A stretch of DNA of 64,000 bases from Hofstenia miamia (Eukaryota; Xenacoelomorpha; Acoela; Hofsteniidae), in the NCBI GenBank assembly GCA_900660155.1, contig CABFPE010000614.1, forward strand, positions 266,206-330,205, in the 5' to 3' direction. A program made the translations under genes and the position numbers. The notes under the pieces were generated by a model. The model had not been told where the DNA came from. It did not search any database and saw only the letters and a list, made by a program, of their open reading frames with translations. Each line of letters starts with the position of its first letter. Positions within the stretch are counted from its first letter, which is position 1. This document shows positions 25,743-35,794 of this stretch, piece after piece.

Positions 25743-27218
25743 ATGTCTAGTCGTCGAACTGCAGCGAAAGTGGCTCTCAAAAAGATATGGGAAATTGATT
25801 CAGCGGCGTCAGAAGATGAGGATATTCCTATTGATGAAGATTTTGAACCCTTGCCGCCTACGGAAGATGAAGAATATAGTCTTGATAAAAAATGTGCAAA
25901 TCATGACTTGGAAGACAACGACGATAATCTTGAGTGTACTATGTTATCAGCGTCTTGTTTTGATTCTATCGAGAGTTCTGATCAGTCTCCTTCTTCATTG
26001 ACTGGTAAGGATGGAACTGTTTGGAAACCATTACCACCGAACACGTCTATTTCTCAAGTGGGACGAATGAAATCCAAAAATGTGTTTACGGTCACGCCAG
26101 GAGTAAAAGCAAGTATGAAACGCAATATCAACACGCCAATGAGTGCATGGAGACTTATTATTAGAGAAAATATACTGAAGAATATCCAACGTTATAGTGT
26201 GCAGAAGGCTACTCTGACAGATCCGGAATTTTCGCTTACATTGGATGATATTGACAAGTTTATTGGAATAATCTATTTGAGAGGCGTGCTTGGACTGCGT
26301 CGGTCTTCAATTCATTCTATTTGGAGTGCGGACTTTGGCTGTCATTACATAAAAGGAATAATGTCACGTAATCGCTTTTCCAACATTCTTCGTTTTATCA
26401 GGTTTGACGATATGAATTCTCGTCGATCAAGAGTGAAAGATGACAAATTCGCCGCGATTCGACAAATTTTTGACATGTTCGTTCAGCATTGCATGGAAGT
26501 GTATACTCCATATCCATATTTGACTATCGACGAGCAACTTTTACCCCTAAAAAATCGCTGTGGATTTATTCAGTACATAAAAAGTAAACCCGACAAGTTC
26601 GGAATCAAATTTTGGATCTGTTGTGATATCAAAAACAAATTTTGCATCAATCAGATCCCTTATTTAGGTGCTCAAGATTCTGAAGAACGGAATGGTCAAC
26701 GACTTGGTGATTTCGTTGTGAAAAAGTTGATGAAACCATACCTTGGGAAAGGATATAATATTATGACGGACAATTTTTTTACCAGCCTTAGTTTGTCAGA
26801 TGATCTTCAAGTACGCAAAACTACTCTTGTTGGAACAGTTAGAAAATCTTCTCGTTTCCTATCGCAATCTCATTTTGAAAAGCAATCACTTTACGAATCA
26901 AGACATTTTTGCACGGATAATACTTTGACCGTCTCGTATCAATGCAAGCCAAATACAAATGTTGTTCTATTATCTAGTTATCATTCTTCAGCTGCCACTG
27001 AGAATGCTGGAAAAAGAAAACCAGAAATTGTGAAGTTTTATAATGAAAACAAAGTTGGAGTGGATGCGATGGACAGTATGCTACGTCTCTACAGCTGCAA
27101 AGCTGCAACTCGTAGATGGCCGCTGGCAGTATTCTACGATATCTTAGACAAAGCTGCCATCAATTCGCACATTATTTACAAGGAATCCCTGGTAGTAATA
27201 TCTCGCGCAGTCAATTGA
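25743..27218 (+). CDS. piggyBac transposase, core without C-terminal zinc domain
   Basis: A 491-residue frame from a clear ATG. The acidic N-terminal region (residues 20-95) is typical of the family. The DDE_Tnp_1_7 core follows, with the three catalytic aspartates: D263 in TIDEQLLPLK, D343 in MTDNFFTS and D441 in GVDAMDSMLRLY, with the extra D444. The usual protein continues through about 100 more residues to a cysteine-rich domain that binds terminal DNA. Here the frame stops after SRAVN because the tandem duplication starts again at 27228. The last 8 codons already differ from the second copy. The protein may fold and even cleave DNA, but it lacks the family's DNA-binding tail. Upstream bases 25297-25742 hold the terminal repeats and presumably a promoter, not recognised by sequence. 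Confidence 0.9.
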   Translation: MSSRRTAAKVALKKIWEIDSAASEDEDIPIDEDFEPLPPTEDEEYSLDKKCANHDLEDNDDNLECTMLSASCFDSIESSDQSPSSLTGKDGTVWKPLPPNTSISQVGRMKSKNVFTVTPGVKASMKRNINTPMSAWRLIIRENILKNIQRYSVQKATLTDPEFSLTLDDIDKFIGIIYLRGVLGLRRSSIHSIWSADFGCHYIKGIMSRNRFSNILRFIRFDDMNSRRSRVKDDKFAAIRQIFDMFVQHCMEVYTPYPYLTIDEQLLPLKNRCGFIQYIKSKPDKFGIKFWICCDIKNKFCINQIPYLGAQDSEERNGQRLGDFVVKKLMKPYLGKGYNIMTDNFFTSLSLSDDLQVRKTTLVGTVRKSSRFLSQSHFEKQSLYESRHFCTDNTLTVSYQCKPNTNVVLLSSYHSSAATENAGKRKPEIVKFYNENKVGVDAMDSMLRLYSCKAATRRWPLAVFYDILDKAAINSHIIYKESLVVISRAVN

Positions 27219-27227
27219 TGGTTTATT

Positions 27228-28110
27228 AGTAAACCCGACAAGTTCGGAATCAAATTTTGGATCTGTTGTGATATCAAAAACAAATTTTGCATCAATCAGA
27301 TCCCTTATTTAGGTGCTCAAGATTCTGAAGAACGGAATGGTCAACGACTTATTGATTTCGTTGTGAAAAAGTTGATGAAACCATACCTCGGGAAAGGATA
27401 TAATATTACGACGGACAATTTTTTTACCAGCCTTAGTTTGTCAGATGATCTTCAAGTACGCAAAACTACTCTTGTTGGAACAGTTAGAAAATCTTCTCGT
27501 TTCCTATCGCAATCTCATTTTGAAAAGCAATCACTTTACGAATCAAGACATTTTTGCACGGATAATACTTTGACCGTCTCGTATCAATGCAAGCCAAATA
27601 CAAATGTTGTTCTATTATCTAGTTATCATTCTTCAGCTGCCACTGAGAATGCTGGAAAAAGAAAACCAGAAATGGTGAAGTTTTATAATGAAAACAAAGT
27701 TGGAGTGGATGCGATGGACAGTATGCTACGTCTCTACAGCTGCAAAGCTGCAACTCGTAGATGGCCGCTGGCAGTATTCTACGATATCTTAGACAAAGCT
27801 GCCCTCAATTCGCACATTATTTACAAGGTATCCACTGGTAGTAATATCTCGCGCAGACAATTCATGCTCGATTTAGCCTGTTCATTATGTGACAGAAATC
27901 CCAACGAAGAAAAATTTGAACAGGAAGTACCAAAGGTTGAAGAGTCGAAAGGAAGAAAGAAAGACATGTTCTGCTGCGAAGTGTGAAAACAAATCTTGTC
28001 TTCACTGCGAAACATGTGAAAAGACTGTCTGCGGAAAACATGCTGTCAAGTATGTAAAATGCATTGACTCTTCATCTGATCCAATAAAATTTAGCCCATC
28101 AGATGAATAG
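27228..28110 (+). pseudogene. second, partial piggyBac transposase copy with cysteine-rich tail
   Basis: Begins inside the core (KPDKFGIKFW) and repeats residues from just after D263 onward with about ten base differences, so it lacks the first catalytic Asp. In this copy the second catalytic block reads ITTDNFFTS and the third GVDAMDSML. The frame from 27363 continues past the duplication into the normal C-terminal region and stops at 27984 (FCCEV). A frame change near 27955 gives access to the cysteine-rich domain CENKSCLHCETCEKTVCGKH (about 27983-28042) and a stop near 28110. The tail is therefore preserved as sequence but separated from the complete core. Confidence 0.85.
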
Positions 28111-28547
28111 ACTACGCTATACGAGTATACGCATATTAGTCAATTTTGAGATGCTTTTTGCCCAAATAAATTGCTGATTAATCTTGTCTTTTACGAAAAC
28201 AATAATCACATTTTGATAAATGAATTTGAATTAATTATAGGTCTATAACATTATAATATTAATTTCAATATAATACAAATGTCACAAATATAAGTATGCA
28301 CGTGCATATTGGGATTTGATACTGTGTAGGCTATAAGTGTTCAAATTTTGAATGTTAATGACCGATTGCAACACTAGTAAATAAACGAACATAAATATAA
28401 ATATGAATCTGTCATCAAACAGAATATTCGTGAAACAATCGATCGTTTAGGGCGACTTACAGGCAATTATATATGCTTAATTTACAAGACCGGTCAAAAT
28501 GACCGGTCTGGGCATTCGAGGTAACTTAATTTTTGGGAATTCTAGTG
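28110..28547. other. 3' non-coding part of the piggyBac element
   Basis: About 430 AT-rich bases ending in the inverted palindromic repeat and the right terminal repeat. A close copy of the last 287 bases lies at 42060-42345. Confidence 0.85.
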
Positions 28548-28645
28548 TTAAATGAAGTTTTCTGATATTGACTTTTCATGAAAAACATAGAAGTACCATA
28601 TTTAAAAATTTTAACAAAATTTGAGTACTGCCTGAAATATTGTTG

Positions 28646-28716
28646 TAATTAGCGATGTGACGATCACGAAGAAATCGTGTGCGTTCGATTTCATGTGATC
28701 GTCACATCACTAATTA
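28646..28716. repeat. 71-bp foldback element
   Basis: Left arm 28646-28667 and right arm 28695-28716 match in 21 of 22 bases as inverted repeats (TAATTAGYGATGTGACGATC), with a 27-base middle that is also partly palindromic. It is likely a tiny foldback MITE or a hairpin-forming palindrome. Confidence 0.75.
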
Positions 28717-28785
28717 TCTCGGGTGTTTAGACGTGCAATTCTTTCAAATGTGACAGATCACCTTTGAACCAATAACTAGTCTAAA

Positions 28786-28912
28786 GCCACGGTTAGACTA
28801 CGTGATTGGTAGCAAGAAAAGAAACAAAATCATGTCGAAACGCCAATTATTTTGGCGTTGCGACGTGATTTTGTTTCTTTTTTTGCTACCAATCACGTAG
28901 TCTAACCGTGGC
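28786..28912. repeat. 127-bp foldback MITE with long near-perfect arms
   Basis: The arms start GCCACGGTTAGACTACGTGA on the left and are repeated inverted up to 28912, about 47 bases per arm with few mismatches. The short centre (CGCCAATTATTTTGGCG) is itself palindromic. The high arm identity suggests recent origin. CTAA-like bases flank both sides, but a target duplication is not certain. Confidence 0.8.
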
Positions 28913-28919
28913 CTAACGG

Positions 28920-29380
28920 TGGCCGCAAATAAGAGAATGATATAATTAGTTCCTACAAGGAATTTTTTGCCTGTTAGCATAAATTGTTAATTTTAATTTT
29001 GTTTGCAATATAAATTTTCAAATTAGAGAAAAATTGGTCCGTTATATGGCCACAAAATTTACAAAAACGGTGTTCTCAATTTCTCCATATGTTGCCTAAA
29101 TTAAATTTTGCTACTGAGGGAAACTTTTTTTGCAGGCAAGTTGTAATTCGTTCAGATTAAATCAATTAGATTAGCCTAGTGATATTGTTATCTTTGCTTA
29201 TGAATTTTGCGGTTCCGATGAATTAAATAAAATTAAATTTTTGAAAGAATTTGTTTTACTGATTCATATTAATTAAATATACAACAAAGTGTAACTTCGA
29301 AATGTACACGTATGCTTTAGGAACTCAGGAGATTAAAATTGTAATTTCAAAAATAATTGAAAAGAATTTAACCAGGATTT
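28920..29380. other. AT-rich stretch downstream of the PLAC8-like gene
   Basis: No coding signal. Probably 3' flank of the minus-strand gene at 29398-29901. Confidence 0.4.
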
Positions 29381-29386
29381 TTTATT
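29381..29386 (-). terminator. polyadenylation signal AATAAA
   Basis: On the minus strand AATAAA lies about 12 bases after the stop of the PLAC8-like gene. The spacing is short but possible. AT-rich DNA makes chance occurrence common. Confidence 0.35.
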
Positions 29387-29397
29387 TCCCTTAGGTA

Positions 29398-29901
29398 TCA
29401 TAAATTTCGAGTTTCAGCTGATGTGCTCGGAATGTCAGTTGTAGCCTTCTTTTTCTTTCCTTCTTCAATTGCAATTTCTTCATAATATACCTGACGCAAT
29501 GCACATGGCATGCAACAACAAACAATAGCATAGTCTTTAAAAATAGACCCTGGCATATTTCTCTCATTCCGAGTGAGGAATCTTCGCCAAGTGAAAAAGA
29601 GATGACGTACAAAGCTCACAAACAAAAAAACAAGACCAATTCCTACACCCCAAATAAAAAGATCCATCAATAGCTGCTTTTCAGATTTCCAAAGTTTTAC
29701 TGCAAATATCACAACAAGAACCACAACAATGGAAAGCAAAACTCGGGAGATAAGACATGCGATAAATGCTAGTACTGGAATGTATTTGCCAAGTTTCCTG
29801 GCAAATCTATATTCGGTAGCTGCAGTGCAACAACAAGCTGCAATAGAGACTTTATCAAAACCAAGGCGCAGCCCTTTCCTCCAAGTATTCTCTGAAGCCA
29901 T
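29398..29901 (-). CDS. PLAC8-family small membrane protein
   Basis: An intact 167-codon frame without visible introns, starting at ATG (29901-29899) and ending in TGA. PLAC8-family proteins are small cysteine-rich membrane proteins. Relatives affect cell size, metal handling or differentiation, but the role here is unknown. Evidence: an N-terminal cysteine cluster at residues 22-25 (AACCCTAATEYRFARKLG) and the family's diagnostic C-terminal block at residues 110-143, with NMPGSIFKDY, then CCCMPCALRQVYYEE, close to the usual CCxPCALxQxxRE. Between them are two strongly hydrophobic segments (about residues 40-70 and 78-104) that probably span the membrane, longer than in minimal PLAC8 proteins. 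A lysine-rich tail follows. An upstream non-coding exon cannot be excluded. This is the most convincing host gene of the window. Confidence 0.75.
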   Translation of the reverse strand: MASENTWRKGLRLGFDKVSIAACCCTAATEYRFARKLGKYIPVLAFIACLISRVLLSIVVVLVVIFAVKLWKSEKQLLMDLFIWGVGIGLVFLFVSFVRHLFFTWRRFLTRNERNMPGSIFKDYAIVCCCMPCALRQVYYEEIAIEEGKKKKATTDIPSTSAETRNL

Positions 29902-30173
29902 GTTTCACTACAAAAGTAAGTTTGATGTGACAAATTAACTGTAAACGTTTTCAACAATACATTCGTTTAATATTGTTTTTCAATATTTAACACAAGTTAT
30001 TTACTATAACAATTTAAAATTACAAAAAATGATTTGTGCGTTTTTAAAATTGTTAGAATATATTTTATGTGGCCTATTCAAAAACTTCATAAGCAATTAA
30101 TTACATCGTTCTGACATCAAATTTGCAATTTATGTAATATCAATGTGTGTACGTTTATCTTATGTTTTTTATT

Positions 30174-30179
<6 letters not shown>

Positions 30180-30208
<29 letters not shown>
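30180..30208. repeat. (TA)n microsatellite
   Basis: Uninterrupted TA dinucleotides over about 29 bases. Confidence 0.95.
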
Positions 30209-30211
<3 letters not shown>

Positions 30212-30462
30212 TAGGGGAAAAATATTTAAAACAAATACAGGTTTTTAGAAAACCACATATTTATTGTATAACATATATTTAGTAGTTGAAATTGATATTA
30301 ATGAGTAAAGTGATAGAAATGAGCACAACGCATGTATCTAATGATGACGGAACCGATAAAAATGTTTACACATAAAATCTATAGAGAAATGCAATATTTA
30401 ACACTTTTAAATGTAATTAATCAATTTCCAAAAATATTGTACTGTTTCACGTATTTTTCCCT

Positions 30463-30465
<3 letters not shown>

Positions 30466-30497
<32 letters not shown>
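30466..30497. repeat. (AT)n microsatellite
   Basis: Uninterrupted AT dinucleotides over about 32 bases, 260 bases from the previous tract. Confidence 0.95.
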
Positions 30498-30500
<3 letters not shown>

Positions 30501-31581
30501 GTATAAATAACACGCAAAATTTAATGAAAATTGATACTGTAAAATAGGGTGACTACAGCCGTTTTCGGGAAAATTATAAAGGTTTGATTTTTAACTCATG
30601 AACTCCAATTATGTATTTTCGAGAATTTTGAATTACAAGGACAAGTTACTTTTTACCATAGTGTATGTTGAAATGCATTTTTAAATGACTTAAAAGTTCT
30701 ATTACAATATTTCGTACTGTTCGAACTTTTACTGCAAAAATACTAACAAATTACCAAAACAATGTCTTATAAAGTGTTGTAAAATACCAACTAACATAAT
30801 ATGGTGACGCCAATCTAACACAAATGTTGTGGGTCTAAGTTACCTCTTTAATTTTTACAATATTGGAATGACTTTAACGGCGACTGATCACGATTAAATT
30901 GGAAGTTAGCGAACTGATTGTCATGAACTACCCTTGTAGAAAGAATACATAAAAAACGGGATAAATATCAAAAGAGAAAACAGGTTTGGGGCAAAACAGA
31001 ATTTCACCTAGTTCTGTTAATAACGGAATATAGAACTAACTTCTTAAAGAAGAGTTCTTAAATTTCAAACAGGTTCAACTTTCCAGATCCTCTTATCATA
31101 TAAGAATAGGACGAGTGGCAAAAGCTGGAACGCACGATATAAATTTGAAAATATTTTGGATCTTAGTTGACTATGAATTTCAGTGTCACTTAATAGTTGA
31201 AAGGAGCATTTTTTGCTTTTATACACTTTCTGATAAACTGTATTTCAAGATTTTCATTTTCAATATATATATTTTGCCCTCTAACCAGGGTTGCTATATT
31301 AAACAGTTTAAAAAAAACGTTTAAAAATGTTTTTTCTATAGTAAACTGTTTTGTTGATTTCATTGCTTTTTTCGTATTTTCTCATAGTTTGCTTCAGAAA
31401 CATTATAGGTTAACATTACAAGTTCAAACTAAATTATCGTTAATATCAAGTTATAAGACTAGAACAGAATTTAAGTTAACAGAAGATATTTGCTATCAGA
31501 TCGAATGCCACAAAATATAAATATTGGAAAAAAACACTGTTATCTGTGAAAAGCATTTGAAGAAAGCATATGAGATGTACA

Positions 31582-32990
31582 CAGTCCGTAAGGGCGGATA
31601 CAGAAATATGTTTTAGTGGGGGCCCAATGTAGAATAAAATAATAAGTGCATAATTGAGTACTAGTGAGGGCACAAAATATTGAATTTTCAATTTTTAAGA
31701 TTCATCACTATGACGGACTTCACCATCATGTAATTACTCAAAAAATGGAGATATTGAATTTGTTCAATTTTTCAAGACTTAGCACAATTTTTTAAAATTT
31801 CAAATTACAGTTTAATAATAGCATGTTGTGTTTTTGGGAGCTTTCTTGCACTGTACACTACAAAATTGACCAATTTTTAGTGTATATTCAATGGCATAAG
31901 ATTAAACAAATTACAAAATGTTCACCTAATTGCATAAATGTGTGCTTAGTTGTCAAATTATATTGAAAAAATTCAAGAAATTCAACCTGCACAAAAATGT
32001 AAAACTCTATCGAAAATTGTTTTGAGTTTTAATATGTCACAGAAATTTGTTTTTGAATTTTTGAAGTAGCTGCAAAGTGGTGAAATCTGTGTATAGTATT
32101 GAATTTGAAAACAAAAAATTTGACCAACACTATTGAAAATTGTTGAATGGGGTGGATAAAAATAGTAGACAAGGAGTCGATTTTTTTCATTGTTGCTCAT
32201 GCTCATTTACATTGGTCTTTTGAGTATAGATTTATCACTATATTTTTATGTGCCAGAGGATAGATATAAATGTGCTCATTTAGTTTCATTAGTATTTTTT
32301 AAAAGAAAAAATATTAGGAATGTTATGCTAAAATTAATATACTCACAGAAAAGAAAGGAAACTTAATTAAAAGTGTCAATAGAATCCCAAAAGAAAATAC
32401 ATACATGTCCATCAATTATATTTTATAGAACATTTTTAAATAATATTTAATTTAAAAAATATATGAGAGATCAGTTAAGCAGAAAGATACCAATTTATGA
32501 GCCTGAAGAAGATATTGAAGTGAGTCAAATCAATTCTTGTGATGATGAAAATGAACAGCAAGCATTCTTGCAACAATATAACGATCACTGGTGAAATTAT
32601 AAATTGAAAGTGTGATTTGTGTTAATTTTGGAAGAATTGAGAAGATTCGCAATGGAAATGAATATCAAGCTTCATTTCAGTGTTTCTTCACAAAGACAGC
32701 GAGATACTGCATCATTTTCATTTTCTCAACAGGAAGATGTCAGTAGTTTCAGTATTTATTAGAATGATATGTGATTTTGTAATTGCATGTACCTAAAGCT
32801 AACTGTCATTACACATACGTTTACATGTATTATACACTTTTGCAATTTATTAAAACGTTGTTCCTATTCACTCAATTTGAAAGTACTACAGAATTTTCTT
32901 TTGTGATTATTGCTGCATAATTTAATGAGTTTTACTCATTTTACTGGGTCCCAGCCCCCTTACACCCTCTGTATCCGCTCTTGATAGTCC
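31582..32990. mobile_element. degenerate DNA transposon, possibly hAT-like
   Basis: The left end has CAGTCC, then GCGGATACAGA and a G/C run (GGGGGCCC). The reverse complement of the right end has GCGGATACAGA followed by GGGGCTGGGACCC in the same order, so the two ends form inverted repeats in two blocks. CAG-type ends with a GGATAC/GGATCC and G-run arrangement are common in animal hAT elements. The 1.4 kb interior is AT-rich. One fragment near 32480-32590 (YEPEEDIEVSQINSC) is protein-like but unrecognised. No 8-bp target duplication is evident, so the superfamily remains tentative. Confidence 0.4.
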
Positions 32991-33184
32991 GGGGTTTGAA
33001 TTTAAGATGAACTGAAGAAATGTTCATCTACAAAATAATGTTAAAAGAAAGACTACCTGTATTTCAATGGTCTGTCATCATTTGTAAAAGTTGAAAAATT
33101 TATGTATTTTCTGAACAGATTGCAGTTAAAATTGGTAATCTTCTGTTTTTTTGTTGAACTTGCAATATGTAATCATTATATTTT

Positions 33185-33520
33185 ACTATGTTTTAATAAA
33201 AACCTCATGGCAATATGTTAATGGTCGCGTAATTGGATATTCAGCAGATACACCTCGGTCGCATGCTAGAACAGTTTTACCAACTATGGTGAAGCCACTT
33301 ATTCGTAAATATTTTGAGTAAAGCTTTCTACCTTTATTTGCATTTGAAGACCAATTTTTACATTCAGCCATTACAAATATGATGAATATGGTCGTTCATT
33401 CATGTAGACACCCAATTTTGGAAGATGAAAAGTTCTACTGCATTACTAATCCAGTACAATTATGGAAATCTTTTCACAACAACCAGTTCATGTGAAGACA
33501 TTCAATGTTAAAAGGTTTTT
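33185..33520 (+). pseudogene. fragment of a P-element/THAP9-like transposase
   Basis: In one plus-strand frame a block reads WQYVNGRVIGYSADTPRSHA, ARTVLPTMVKPLIRKYFE, then a stop, FLPLFAFEDQFL, HPILEDEKFYCITNPVQLW and KSFHNNQF. The order, a 'yVNGrvIG' strand followed by 'ARTVL' and later an HP ... LWKSFHNN block, recalls the central part of P-element/THAP9-like transposases of invertebrates. In that family the last block holds the region around a catalytic residue. At least two stops interrupt it and the N-terminal zinc finger is not seen. Identification rests on remembered family patterns, so it is moderate. Confidence 0.4.
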
Positions 33521-33912
33521 CTGGAATAACTTATTTTATTATAATTGTTGAGTTACTGCTGAAAAAAAACAATGAAAAACAATGCTTTTATAAAAAGTGT
33601 TTTATTCATGTTTTTTCCTCATGTTTTATAGTAGTAGCAATGAGTGAGGACATTAATAAATGTGTCCCATGTTTTAAGGAATTTGCAACTAAACGTAGAA
33701 TAATGTATTGCTTACCTCATACAGATTCTCCACCCTTCAATATGTATTGTCAATTTATTCATTTTAGAAGCAAAGTTAATTCCACAAACACTATGGCATT
33801 CATATATGTTATGGACCTTAAATATAGTGAAAAACTAATGAATAGGAGGGTGACTTTTGCCATCACATATTTTTAAAAAATGAATTAAGATATCTATGGA
33901 ATTCAGCACATA

Positions 33913-33944
<32 letters not shown>

Positions 33945-34795
33945 AAGGAAATCAAAGCAATGGATTTTTGATAATTGGTTGAATGATTTGAAGGTTCATA
34001 AAATAATATATTACAAAAGTTTAAAAAAGCAGCCAAAAGTCATCCCATTATAAGGTATCAGCACATTTACATCAAAAACATAATTGAAAAAGAATTTAAG
34101 AAAATTAACTTAAAGACAATATTGAGAAAGGCCAATTATAGAACAATATGTTGCCAATTACCCTTTATCCGTCACATGAAAATCATTCTACACAAGAACA
34201 TCATGAAAATTTATATACCTATTACAATATTTACCTGAATTAACATCTTTGGTTTGTATCAAGATAAAGACCATATTCTATAATTGTTAGGCTCATCCAG
34301 TAGTGTTGCGTGAAAAATTTTGGAATAGGGGCCACTTGATATAAAATTTTCATAAAAGATTTATAAATTCAACATTAATATCTTTTTAATTCTACATTAT
34401 TACAATCAAATAATTTTCAAGAAATATTAATTGTTAAGGAAATTTACAGAAAAAGCATTCTTGAAGAAAGTAATGACATTTAAGACTTTTTGAAAAAATA
34501 TGAAAGAAAAATGCTTTTAGGACATTTAAGGCCAGGTGTTTATAAACATTTTCAGTAACATTATAAAACCACATTGAAATAACAAAGATAAATCACTCTA
34601 TAATTTAAAGAATCAAAATTCTAGTAGCAGTTTAATATTTAAACAGTGAAAAAACATAGAATATTTTACAATCACTAACAAATATACATTATGTAATAGT
34701 TTGAAATATAAATTTGTAATCATTCTATAAAATATAGCATAAATCAATTAAGCATTACTACTAGCATTATACACACTTTGTTATGTGAAAGACAT
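33521..34795. other. AT-rich stretch, possible tail of the preceding relic
   Basis: A 123-codon plus-strand frame at 33505-33876 (including NKCVPCFKEFATKRRIMYC) is cysteine-containing but unrecognised. The remaining sequence has no signal apart from a (TA)n tract. Confidence 0.35.
33914..33941. repeat. (TA)n microsatellite
   Basis: Uninterrupted TA dinucleotides over about 28 bases. Confidence 0.95.
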
Positions 34796-34796
34796 T

Positions 34797-35155
34797 TTCT
34801 CAGAGAAATAAACTAAAAGTGAATGATACTTTCTATTATAAACTTTAACAAACACAGATTGAATTAGAAAATGGCTATGTTTATCACTAAGTAAATGTAA
34901 TAATAAGCATTTTTATTAATATGAATGATTACATTTAAATCCTAGTGAATTTCTTAGTGAAAATCATTCTTAAAGTCTTCTGAAGAGAAATAAATTAAAA
35001 GCAAATGATATTTTCTGTAATAAAGTTTAACAAACATGGGTTGAATTTGAAAATGGCTAATCACTACATAAATGTAATTGTAATAAATGTAATTTTTTAT
35101 TTAATATGAATGATTGTGATTAAATACTAGCAAATAGCTGTGAAACTTTATTCTA
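34797..35155. repeat. diverged tandem duplication of about 180 bp
   Basis: Segments 34797-34975 and 34980-35155 align along their length. Shared blocks include AGAGAAATAAA, TTTAACAAACA, TTGAATT, GAAAATGGCTA and AATATGAATGATT in the same order. By eye they are about three quarters identical. Nothing suggests coding. Confidence 0.65.
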
Positions 35156-35539
35156 ATTCAGATTCCAGGAATCATAAACTAAATTGCTATTTCTTTGATT
35201 ATCCTTGCATGTGTTTTTGAAAAACCTCATATGGTTGTTCATTAATACTAACCTAATAAATTTGTAACTCTAATTTTACAAGACATGTATAATGAATATT
35301 TCTCAATTAAATCAACTATCATTAATGTATTTAAAATGATTTCTAAAGTCAATGAAAAACTAATAAACACTTTATACCAATGTAACATTCATTTAAAATT
35401 GTAAATAGTTTTGACTAAATGGATGGCTCTGAAAACAGCCAAGTGAAAATAGCTCTGAAAAGAGCTAATTGAAGCAGAAAGCTTAAACAGGGTAAACCTA
35501 CCACAAATGATAAATGTAGTTATCAAAAGCATCAATGCC

Positions 35540-35790
35540 TGGCAGTGTAAACAATTCATGCTACATGAATTCATCCAAATGACTTGGAAGCATATGCATT
35601 TGAGTTCCATTCATTTGCTTAAGGTTCTGCTTGGCTTTAAACCACATGGACTCCACTCTGTTAGTAGTAACTCAAGTTAATGGATCAACAAAGTGATAAA
35701 AGTGGTTGACTGTACCATGCTAGAAATTGTAATTGGTACTTTGATTGTAACCACCCCAGTTATCAGTCCAGATAATTTTAATAATGAATT
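35540..35790 (-). pseudogene. Merlin (ISXO2-like) transposase fragment
   Basis: One minus-strand frame with three stops reads WTDNWGGYNQSTNYNF, HGTVNHFYHFVDPLT, VTTNRVESMWFKAKQNLKQ and MLPSHLDEFM. This is the C-terminal half of the ISXO2-like transposase domain used by Merlin elements, relatives of bacterial IS1595/IS1016. It includes the second catalytic Asp (TDNW) and the Glu (NRVESMW). The N-terminal half, with the zinc ribbon and first Asp, is not recognised upstream, and terminal repeats were not found. Decay is moderate: stops but no frame change over 80 codons. Confidence 0.8.
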
Positions 35791-35794
35791 AAAA

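Larger units (their letters stand above)
25297..28547 (+). mobile_element. piggyBac transposon with TTAA target sites and internal duplication
   Basis: Cut-and-paste transposon of the piggyBac superfamily. TTAA lies directly outside both ends (25293-25296 and 28548-28551). Both ends start CACTAGAA when read inward. Palindromic subterminal repeats (CCGGTCATTTTGACCGG) lie near each end. The transposase region begins at 25743. A tandem duplication of 644 bp (26584-27227 copied at 27228-27871) makes the element about 0.6 kb longer than it would otherwise be. The duplication separates the catalytic core from the C-terminal cysteine-rich domain, so this copy is probably non-autonomous. The well-preserved ends suggest that it is young and perhaps still mobilisable by a relative. 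Confidence 0.93.
29905..31578. other. AT-rich stretch with two (TA)n tracts
   Basis: Upstream flank of the PLAC8-like gene. Open frames of 69-107 codons near 31115-31520 are hydrophobic and unrecognised. Confidence 0.4.
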
